From: Acidobacteriaceae bacterium
GTDB taxonomy: Bacteria > Acidobacteriota > Terriglobia > Terriglobales > Acidobacteriaceae
Assembly: GCA_027364815.1 (NCBI GenBank)
Contig: DAHXOQ010000215.1
Span: 1 to 5,181 of the forward strand
DNA: 5,181 nucleotides
Reading direction: 5' to 3'
Both the position numbers and the translations under genes were made by a program. This document shows positions 1-5,181 of the stretch, one piece after another; within the stretch, counting starts at the first letter, position 1; the number at the start of each line of letters is the position of its first letter. The notes beneath the pieces are model-generated. The model ran no database searches, was not told the origin of the DNA, and saw only the letters and a list, made by a program, of their open reading frames with translations.

Positions 1-840
1 TTCTTATGCTGTGAGCGCTCATTCTGGCACGATACGACAATCCCCGTCGCCAGATGCGTCATTCGCACCGCCGAGTCCGTAGTATTCACGTGCTGACCGC
101 CCTTGCCGCCCGAGCGGTAAGTATCCACGCGCAAATCCTCCACGCGAATATTCACCTCGATCGAATCATCAATCTCCGGCGAAACATAAACCGACGCAAA
201 TGATGTATGCCTCCGCTTGGCCGAATCAAAAGGAGATATGCGTACCAGCCTGTGAACCCCACTCTCACCCGCCAGCAATCCAAAAGCATAATCGCCAATA
301 ATCGTGAAGGTCGCCGACTTGATTCCGGCTTCATCACCATCCTGCAAATCATTCACTTCAGTTTTGTATCCCTGCTGCTCGGCCCAGCGCAGATACATGC
401 GCATCAGCATCTCGGCCCAATCCTGGCTCTCCGTTCCGCCGGCGCCGGGATGCACCGTCACAATCGCATTCATCCCGTCCGTTTCGCCAGAAAGCATCGT
501 CCGCGCTTCAAGCTCTTCAGCAAACGTAGACAGCGATTTAATCTCGCGTTCCAGATCCGGCAGCAATTCATCGGTCTCACGCGCCAGCTCAAAATACGCG
601 TCAATATCGCCCGTGCGCCGGTCCAGTTGCTCCACATCCGCAGCCAACGACTCCAGCCGCTTACGCTCGCGCATAATCGGTTGGCTCGCCTGCGGGTCCG
701 ACCACAACTTAGGGTCAGACAGCTTCTCTTCAATTGTCGTTAATTCCCGCCGCACCCGCGCCGGGTCAAAGATACTCCCGCAGGTCGCGCACTTGGGCGC
801 GAACGGGAGCGTAGGCGAATTCTAGATCACTTAATGCCAT
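1..840 (-). CDS. prfB: Peptide chain release factor 2 (RF2), 3' end cut by window edge, contains programmed +1 frameshift
   Basis: RF2 recognises UGA and UAA in the ribosomal A site and triggers peptide release. Translation starts at the ATG at 840-838 and reads 24 codons to a TGA at 768-766. It continues after a +1 shift (T768 skipped) in an open frame to the left edge, giving 279 residues of a family usually near 365. Seen in the shifted frame are an alpha-helical domain 1, the HPGAGGTES-QDWAEM segment, the stop-codon-reading tripeptide SPF (residues 202-204, bases 228-236), and the catalytic GGQ (247-249, bases 93-101) followed by HVNTTDSAVR and the CQNERSQHK helix. The residue before GGQ is Lys, where E. 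coli RF2 has a small residue; Lys here is also found in cyanobacterial and plastid RF2. The SPF rather than PxT motif excludes RF1. The missing part is the C-terminal end of the superdomain. The gene starts 2 nt after the lnt stop, with a weak purine run (GAAGAG) inside the end of lnt as its ribosome site, so it is probably cotranscribed and perhaps coupled to lnt. Confidence 0.98.
765..780 (-). promoter_or_regulatory. prfB: Programmed +1 ribosomal frameshift site of prfB (RF2 autoregulation)
   Basis: On the minus strand the bases read CGG GAG TAT CTT TGA C. The slippery CTT (771-769) is followed by an in-frame TGA (768-766) and then C (765). An SD-like GGGAG ends three bases before CTT, the same spacing as AGGGGG-TAT-CTT-TGA-C in E. 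coli. In the known mechanism, scarce RF2 makes the ribosome pause at UGA and slip +1 on CUU, restoring full-length RF2; abundant RF2 terminates there and leaves a 24-residue peptide. The reading frame before the site does not resemble any other gene and the frame after it begins DPARVRREL, so the shift is needed to make the protein. Confidence 0.97.
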
Positions 841-842
841 GG

Positions 843-2555
843 TTAGCTCTTCGATTGACCTGTCTTGTTTGAACTCTTTACTGAACTCTTCTGCTCGCTG
901 AGATAAATTCGCAGCCCCTTGCGCGCGGACCATCCAACAACCACTAAAGAAAGTATGGCACAGCCCCACGCAAATAGATCCCCGTACATTGTGTAGAAGG
1001 TACGGTCCTGAATAAAACCGAAACTCGCTGCAAGCGCCCCGCGTTGATGCCGTGCAATGCTCTTCCTGACATAGCCGTTCGGATCAATTACCGCCGTCAC
1101 GCCTTCATTGGTATCACGCAAAATCCAGCGTTGGTTCTCTATCGCGCGCATCCGCACCATATTCAAATGCTGCCAAGGCGCGCTTGTATCGCCATACCAG
1201 CCATCATCGCTGATATTGACAAAGACCTCGCTGCCAAGCTCGGCAAAGTGGCGAATCTCATCGGCAAATACTGCCTCGTAGCAAATAAAAACTCCGTAAT
1301 AATGTCCATTGATCCTGAAGACCTTGCGCTCCATGCCCGGCGTCAAACTTGAAACGCGGCCAGTGATCTTGTGCGCAAAAGTCATGTACCGCTGAAAGGG
1401 AATGTACTCGCCATACGGAACCAGGTGAATCTTGTCGTAGCGTCCAATGCGCTCGCCTGTATCGCTGATGACCAACCCTGAGTTGTAAAAGTGGTAGGCG
1501 TGGTCCTGCGCATTAAAATCAATGCCCACATTTCCAACCACCATCGGCGCCTGGACGTTCTTTGCAATCTCACTCAGCGCACTTCGAAACTTTGGATCTG
1601 TTTCATAAAACGGTGCCGGCGATTCCGGCCACGCAATCAAAGCTGGTGGCGGCAGATTTTGTTGACAAGCGGGAACAATCTCGCCCTTCTCAAGCTCGGG
1701 AATGCCGGGTATATACTTTGCTCCTGCGCATTGATCGCTGGCCAGATGCTCAAACTCCTCCATCTGTCTCTGCCACTCTGCATCATTCCACGCATTCTCT
1801 TGGCTCACGTCGAGATCCGGCTGCACCAGCATCGCCGTAGCTCCAGTGGAAGGAATCGCCCGCATGAAGAGGAGTCCTCCAAGGCCAAATGCCATCAACA
1901 AAATTCCAGCAAAAGTAAAATTCCGGCGTTCCGCCCCACCCTTCAGCAACGCGCTGCTCGCCAGTAAAGCATTCGCCGTCACCAGCACAAAACTGATTCC
2001 GTAAACACCCGTCCATGGCGCAAGCATCGTCAGTAGCGGATTATCCACCTGCGAGTAACCCAGTTGATCCCATGGCACACTCGTAATCCGCGAGGCAGCC
2101 AACTCAATGCCCGACCACAGAACCGGAGCCGACAGCAACGCCCATTGCATCGAACCCGTTGCGCGTTTCACCAGCACCAGGCTCAGTGTAAAGAGCCCAA
2201 AATACAATCCCAGCACCAAACTGTAGCCAATCAAAAGCAGCAGTGAAATCAGCGGCGACAGGTGCCCGTGAATGTGCATCGTGTCGTAGATCCAGTAGCA
2301 ATTACCCATGTACCAGAGCACACCCGCCAGGTAGCCCACCAAAAAACTGCGCCTCAGTGGTCTTTCCTTCGCTCCAACTGCGCGTGATGACGCCTTCGCC
2401 TCATAGAGCGCCGCCAGAATCAACGGCACCAGGCCAAACCACGCAAAGACGCCGCGCCACGCTGGCATCGGCCCAGCCAACGGAAAGGGCAACTCAAGTA
2501 ATGCTGCCGCCAGTATTGCCAACAACCATCTGTATTTTTCTAAACGCATACACAT
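843..2555 (-). CDS. lnt: Apolipoprotein N-acyltransferase
   Basis: Lnt transfers an acyl chain from phospholipid to the N-terminal diacylglyceryl-cysteine of lipoproteins, the last maturation step, at the periplasmic face of the inner membrane. The 570-residue product has an N-terminal membrane domain (helices near 10-28, 34-52, 70-90, 102-129, 137-157, 177-203, 213-232), then a carbon-nitrogen hydrolase (nitrilase-like) domain from about 240 to 515, and one last helix near 525-543. The catalytic triad is visible: Glu311 in AWPES, Lys375 in YDKIHLVPYGEY, and Cys425 in FICYE. The family block around VNISDDGWYGD and PWQHLNMVRMRAIE is intact. It is longer than the roughly 512-residue E. coli enzyme because of an insert at about 270-300 and a Ser/Lys-rich tail. 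The start has two ATGs two codons apart (2555 and 2549). Neither has a strong Shine-Dalgarno (a GGTAGA lies upstream), so the first is used here tentatively. It is the first gene of the lnt-prfB unit. Confidence 0.97.
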   Translation of the reverse strand: MCMRLEKYRWLLAILAAALLELPFPLAGPMPAWRGVFAWFGLVPLILAALYEAKASSRAVGAKERPLRRSFLVGYLAGVLWYMGNCYWIYDTMHIHGHLSPLISLLLLIGYSLVLGLYFGLFTLSLVLVKRATGSMQWALLSAPVLWSGIELAASRITSVPWDQLGYSQVDNPLLTMLAPWTGVYGISFVLVTANALLASSALLKGGAERRNFTFAGILLMAFGLGGLLFMRAIPSTGATAMLVQPDLDVSQENAWNDAEWQRQMEEFEHLASDQCAGAKYIPGIPELEKGEIVPACQQNLPPPALIAWPESPAPFYETDPKFRSALSEIAKNVQAPMVVGNVGIDFNAQDHAYHFYNSGLVISDTGERIGRYDKIHLVPYGEYIPFQRYMTFAHKITGRVSSLTPGMERKVFRINGHYYGVFICYEAVFADEIRHFAELGSEVFVNISDDGWYGDTSAPWQHLNMVRMRAIENQRWILRDTNEGVTAVIDPNGYVRKSIARHQRGALAASFGFIQDRTFYTMYGDLFAWGCAILSLVVVGWSARKGLRIYLSEQKSSVKSSNKTGQSKS

Positions 2556-2640
2556 TTAAGTCTACCAAGCAAAGGCTGCCCCGGCTTCTTTCACAAATCA
2601 CTATCCCAAAATCCGGCTGCTCTGACGTACAATCCTCTTT
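2556..2640. other. Divergent intergenic region between lnt and the small membrane-protein gene
   Basis: These 85 bases must hold the plus-strand start signals of the small gene, and lnt may also be transcribed from here. A -10 candidate for the plus strand is listed separately. I found no convincing -35/-10 pair facing lnt; a TTGTAC on the minus strand (2632-2627) lacks a usable -10 at 16-18 bases. The lnt promoter may instead lie inside the small gene. Confidence 0.6.
2628..2633 (+). promoter_or_regulatory. Candidate -10 box for a leaderless transcript of the small ORF
   Basis: TACAAT matches the TATAAT consensus at five of six positions and ends 7 bases before the ATG at 2641. Transcription would therefore start at or within a base or two of the start codon. 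No -35 hexamer close to TTGACA is seen 16-18 bases upstream, and the bases between box and ATG (CCTCTTT) are pyrimidines with no Shine-Dalgarno. Both points fit a -10-driven leaderless gene, but this is inferred from sequence only. Confidence 0.45.
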
Positions 2641-2769
2641 ATGGCATTAGTTGCGCTCATTGGTATGCGGGTTCTTGAAACTCTCTTTTTCGTCGGCCTC
2701 GTCGGCTCGGCTGTGGTCGTCCTCATCAGCTTTTACGAGGACGCCATTGAACTCTTTGGTAAAGATTGA
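2641..2769 (+). CDS. Small single-pass membrane protein (42 aa), hypothetical
   Basis: A 42-codon ORF ending in TGA; I do not recognise a named family. Residues 14-31 are an unbroken hydrophobic helix (LFFVGLVGSAVVVLIS) with a G19-xx-G22-S23 small-residue face suited to helix packing. Arg10 lies before it, and a short acidic, probably amphipathic tail follows (FYEDAIELFGKD; E33, D34, E37, D42). By the positive-inside rule the N-terminus would face the cytoplasm. The coherent layout and the Val/Leu-rich, C-ending codons (GTC, CTC, ATC) like those of the downstream transporter gene argue that it is coding. A second ATG at 2665 would give a 34-residue version. It lies head-to-head with lnt (85 nt) and 173 nt before the transporter gene, which has its own promoter. 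A membrane role is inferred; a regulatory or accessory peptide is possible. A chance ORF cannot be fully excluded. Confidence 0.68.
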   Translation: MALVALIGMRVLETLFFVGLVGSAVVVLISFYEDAIELFGKD

Positions 2770-2839
2770 TTCCATTGCCCCGCTAATCGCATTGACATTG
2801 ATTCTGAATTTTCATGCGTGTTTTCACTGATTTCATTCA

Positions 2840-2857
2840 TTGACGCACCGCTGTCAA
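2840..2857. repeat. Inverted repeat TTGAC-N8-GTCAA over the -35 box (possible operator)
   Basis: The left arm TTGAC (2840-2844) and right arm GTCAA (2853-2857) are perfect complements separated by 8 bases; one extra G-T pair would close a 6-base loop. The left arm is the -35 box itself, so a dimeric regulator bound here would block or modulate RNA polymerase. With 5-base arms the pairing could be chance, but the same word recurs nearby. Confidence 0.35.
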
Positions 2858-2868
2858 GGCCATACACT
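2840..2868 (+). promoter_or_regulatory. Sigma70-type promoter for the transporter gene
   Basis: TTGACG (2840-2845, five of six to consensus) is separated by exactly 17 bases from TACACT (2863-2868, four of six, keeping the key T-A and final T). Predicted transcription start is near 2875, giving a leader of about 68 nt before the ATG at 2943. It is the best paired hexamer set in the 173-nt gap. A perfect TTGACA at 2792-2797 has no matching -10 at the right distance. Confidence 0.55.
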
Positions 2869-2885
2869 CGAATCTTGGGTCGAGT
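2866..2885. repeat. Inverted repeat ACTCGA-N8-TCGAGT across the transcription start
   Basis: Perfect 6-base arms (2866-2871 and 2880-2885) flank 8 bases. The repeat overlaps the end of the -10 box and the predicted start near 2875. It has the same 8-base spacer as the repeat over the -35 box, with arm centres about 27 bp apart. It is not a terminator: there is no T-run directly after it and the stem is short. An operator role is an inference. Confidence 0.35.
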
Positions 2886-2942
2886 ACTTTTCTTTAACCT
2901 TGCACAACTGATTGACCGGAGTCTACAAGCAAGTAATCTCTG

Positions 2943-5181
2943 ATGGCCACCTCTCGCACTACCGCCGCACCACCCAGTGATCGCGTTCGCCTCATCGTGG
3001 CCTCGTCGGTCATGTTGACCTTTATTTCCTTCTGGCGCGCGGCTGCCATCGTTCTCAACGATCTCGGTTCCTCAGCCTTCTATGCAGGCGGCATCGCTGA
3101 GCACGCCATCGGAGCCTCTGCTCCCTGGTTCATCCTCGGCATCATGCTCTTCAGCTTCGCCGTCCGCGCCGTCTACGTCGAAAGCTGTTCCATGTTCACG
3201 CGCGGCGGCGTCTATCGCGTCGTCAAAGAAGCTCTCGGTGGCACATTCGCCAAACTCAGCGTCAGCGCGCTGATGTTCGATTACATCCTCACAGGCCCCA
3301 TCTCGGGTGTATCTGCAGGCCAATACATCACCGGCCTCATGAATGAGCTGATGGTCGTCGCTGCTCATGGCAGATGGCTGCCTCCTGCCATGATGGATGT
3401 GCATTCTAATCCATTTCAATTCGACCTCAATTACACTTCCGCCGTTTTCGCTGCCATCGTCACTGTCTACTACTGGTGGCAGAACATCAAGGGTATTGAA
3501 GACTCCAGCGACAAGGCCATGCGCGTCATGCAGATCACTACCGTCATGGTCGTGATTCTGCTCCTCTGGGGACTCTACTCAATCATGGTCAAAGGCTCTA
3601 CTTTGCCCCCGCCGCCCACACCTTCTAACCTGCACTTCAGTGATGATGCGCTCGGCTTCCTCAAAGGTTTGAAGTTCATGCCCGTGCTTGGAGTCTTTGG
3701 CATCCTCATGGCCTTTGGACACTCTATTCTCGCCATGAGCGGTGAAGAGAGCCTCGCCCAGGTCAACCGCGAGATTCAGCACCCCAAGCTCAAAAACCTC
3801 AAGCGCGCCGCCATAGTCATTGCCATTTACAGCCTTATCTTCACCGGCGGCGCCACCATCCTCGCCTCCATGCTCATCCCTGCATGGGAGCGCACACACA
3901 TCTATCAGGACAACCTTATCGCCGGTCTCGCCATGTACATGGTCGGCCCTCAGGCTCTGCGCATCGGCTTCCGTATCTTCGTCGTTGTCGTCGGCTTCCT
4001 CATCCTCTCCGGCGCCATCAACACTTCCATGATCGGCTCTACCGGCGTCCTCATGCGCGTCGCTGAAGATGGCGTCCTCACCGATTGGTGCCGCAAGCCG
4101 CACTCCCGCTTCGGTACCAGCCATCGCATCGTCAATCTCGTCTTCGGCCTCCAGATGTTCACCATCATCGTCACCCGGGGCAGTATCGTCACGCTCGGTG
4201 AAGCATATGCTTTCGGCGTCATCTGGTCCTTCACCTTCAACGCACTCGCCATGCTCGTCCTCCGTTTCAAGTACAAAGGCGAACGCGGCTGGAAGGTCCC
4301 TCCGAATATTACGATCGCCGGCAAAGAAATCCCCATCGGCCTCATCTGCGTTTTCTTTGTGCTGCTCTCCACTGCCATCGTCAATCTCTTCACCAAATCT
4401 GTAGCTACCTTGAGCGGCATTGCCTTTGCCGCCGCCTTCTACGTCATTTTCACTATCTCCGAGCACAAAAATCTTAAGAAACACGCTCTCACCATTCGGC
4501 AGATGAAAGATCACTTCCAGCTTGACCATCAGGACACGGTCAGCCGCGAGTCGGTCGCCATTCGCCCCGGCGGACTCATGGTCACCATGCGCGACGCCGA
4601 CCATCCTTTCTCGCTCAAGTGGGCACTCTCCCGCACCAGCACTGACGAACAGGATGTTGTCGTCCTCGCCGTGCGCATGATGGGTGTTGGCGGCTCCGAA
4701 TACATCGGCCCTGAAAATCAGTTCTTCTCAGAACATGAACAAATGGTCTTTACTAAGGCCATCTCCGTCGCTGAAAGTTTCGGCAAAAAAGTCTCGCTCC
4801 TCGTTGTCCCGGCCGGTGATGTCTTCGCCGCTCTCGTCCAGAGCGCCAACTCGCTTGAAGTCGACTCCATCGTCTCCGGCGTCTCTTCAAAAATGAGTGC
4901 TGAAGAGCAAGCCTTCCACCTCGGCCAAGCCTGGGAAGCGCTTCCCGAGCCCAAGCGACAGTTCAACTTCTATGTTGTCAGTGAATCCGGTGAGGCGCGC
5001 AACTTCCGCATCGGCCCCCACACACCGACCCTCAGCGCCGACGATGTTCAACTCGTACATCGCCTCTGGCTCAACATCAAGCGCGACCCAAGCATTCGGG
5101 ACCTCCACCATCGCGACATCAGCACCTACGCACTTCCCCGTCTTGCTGGCCAATTCGCTCGCGACAAGGATGATGTGCTCG
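2943..5181 (+). CDS. APC-superfamily transporter with C-terminal USP-like domain, KimA-like site residues; 3' end cut by window edge
   Basis: The open frame gives 746 residues without a stop. About 12 membrane helices span residues 17-505 (for example 17-38, 62-80, 103-135, 165-178, 195-216, 245-266, 289-312, 340-365, 396-411, 418-442, 465-483, 487-506). APC hallmarks are GGVYRVVKEALGG (88-100), SGEESLAQVNREI (266-278) in and after TM6, and NTSMIGSTG...AEDGVL (360-379). TM1 reads N-D40-L-G-S-S44-A-F-Y47 and TM3 reads D-Y114-I-L-T117-G-P-I-S121. These spacings equal those I recall for the K+ ligands of Bacillus KimA (D36/Y43 and Y118/T121/S125). The cytoplasmic tail from 507 contains an alternating strand-helix unit resembling universal stress protein (VVVLAV 572-577, VSLLVV 617-622, VDSIVSGVSSKM 640-651), then a further helical stretch with HHRDIS (722-727). 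The start ATG at 2943 has only a weak AAGCAAG ribosome site. Family is firm; substrate (K+ or amino acids) is not. Confidence 0.9.
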   Translation, partial: MATSRTTAAPPSDRVRLIVASSVMLTFISFWRAAAIVLNDLGSSAFYAGGIAEHAIGASAPWFILGIMLFSFAVRAVYVESCSMFTRGGVYRVVKEALGGTFAKLSVSALMFDYILTGPISGVSAGQYITGLMNELMVVAAHGRWLPPAMMDVHSNPFQFDLNYTSAVFAAIVTVYYWWQNIKGIEDSSDKAMRVMQITTVMVVILLLWGLYSIMVKGSTLPPPPTPSNLHFSDDALGFLKGLKFMPVLGVFGILMAFGHSILAMSGEESLAQVNREIQHPKLKNLKRAAIVIAIYSLIFTGGATILASMLIPAWERTHIYQDNLIAGLAMYMVGPQALRIGFRIFVVVVGFLILSGAINTSMIGSTGVLMRVAEDGVLTDWCRKPHSRFGTSHRIVNLVFGLQMFTIIVTRGSIVTLGEAYAFGVIWSFTFNALAMLVLRFKYKGERGWKVPPNITIAGKEIPIGLICVFFVLLSTAIVNLFTKSVATLSGIAFAAAFYVIFTISEHKNLKKHALTIRQMKDHFQLDHQDTVSRESVAIRPGGLMVTMRDADHPFSLKWALSRTSTDEQDVVVLAVRMMGVGGSEYIGPENQFFSEHEQMVFTKAISVAESFGKKVSLLVVPAGDVFAALVQSANSLEVDSIVSGVSSKMSAEEQAFHLGQAWEALPEPKRQFNFYVVSESGEARNFRIGPHTPTLSADDVQLVHRLWLNIKRDPSIRDLHHRDISTYALPRLAGQFARDKDDVL

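Larger units (their letters stand above)
2770..2942. other. Intergenic region with a cluster of TTGAC words upstream of the transporter gene
   Basis: This 173-base gap holds TTGAC at 2792-2796, 2840-2844 and 2912-2916 on the plus strand and its complement GTCAA at 2853-2857, besides the promoter and the two inverted repeats listed separately. I see no intrinsic terminator for the small gene upstream, so read-through into the transporter gene is possible. No riboswitch fold is evident, and the predicted leader of about 68 nt is too short for a c-di-AMP (ydaO-type) riboswitch. Confidence 0.6.

Noticed and set aside
207..825. Two overlapping plus-strand open frames of 173-178 codons opposite prfB
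   Set aside because: They lie antisense to well-conserved RF2 motifs, have Arg/Ser-rich low-information translations, and are incompatible with the strong coding signal on the minus strand.
765..840. prfB as a pseudogene because of an in-frame TGA
   Set aside because: The CTT-TGA-C context with an SD-like element three bases upstream is the known programmed frameshift, and the frame after it is intact with GGQ and SPF.
766..969. Separate 67-codon minus-strand gene ending at TGA 768-766
   Set aside because: Its last 24 codons are the pre-frameshift part of prfB, and the upstream part overlaps the 3' end of lnt in another frame. It is not an independent gene.
1491..1967. Plus-strand 158-codon open frame inside lnt
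   Set aside because: It is antisense to the lnt catalytic domain, including the Glu311 region, with no recognisable domain.
2792..2797. Perfect TTGACA -35 hexamer upstream of the transporter gene
   Set aside because: Nothing close to TATAAT lies 16-18 bases downstream (bases near 2814-2821 read ATGCGTGT). It is kept only as part of the TTGAC cluster.
2770..2942. Terminator or c-di-AMP riboswitch in the gap before the transporter gene
   Set aside because: No GC-rich stem followed by a T-run was found, and the leader from the predicted start is only about 68 nt, too short for a ydaO-type riboswitch.
3579..4604. Long minus-strand open frame of 341 codons opposite the transporter gene
   Set aside because: It is very acidic and rich in Glu, Asp, Gly and Ala, which is what the complement of C-ending codons (GTC, CTC, ATC, GCC) gives. 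The plus-strand frame has clear family motifs and membrane helices through the same stretch.

Overview
The window reads as a stretch of Acidobacteriota chromosome, probably from the Terriglobia/Acidobacteriaceae. This is an inference from protein style and moderate-to-high GC coding sequence, not from a marker gene. It holds four genes in two divergent groups, with almost no spare sequence. There are no mobile elements, CRISPR arrays, tRNAs or rRNAs.

Left half (1-2555), minus strand: lnt, apolipoprotein N-acyltransferase, is followed 2 nt later by prfB, peptide chain release factor 2. prfB runs off the left edge. The two genes form a tight transcription unit. prfB carries the classic autoregulatory +1 programmed frameshift after codon 24 (CTT TGA C, with an SD-like GGGAG three bases upstream). 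Its reading frame is therefore broken in the raw sequence, but the gene is not a pseudogene.

Middle (2556-2942): an 85-nt divergent gap separates lnt from a 42-codon plus-strand ORF (2641-2769). That ORF encodes a one-helix membrane microprotein. Its TACAAT -10 box sits only 7 nt before the ATG and there is no Shine-Dalgarno, which suggests a leaderless mRNA. A 173-nt intergenic region follows. It contains a good sigma70-type promoter (TTGACG-17-TACACT) and a cluster of TTGAC/GTCAA words, two of which form an inverted repeat over the -35 box.

Right half (2943-5181), plus strand: one long gene, cut by the right edge, encodes an APC-superfamily transporter of at least 746 residues. It has about 12 membrane helices and a long cytoplasmic tail with a universal-stress-protein-like domain. 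TM1 and TM3 carry D-x-x-S-S-x-x-Y and Y-x-x-T-x-x-x-S, the residue pattern I recall for the K+ site of the potassium importer KimA. The usual label 'amino acid permease' may therefore be wrong.

The two halves are functionally unrelated: lipoprotein maturation and translation termination on one side, membrane transport on the other. The least described parts are the microprotein and the transporter's substrate and regulatory tail.
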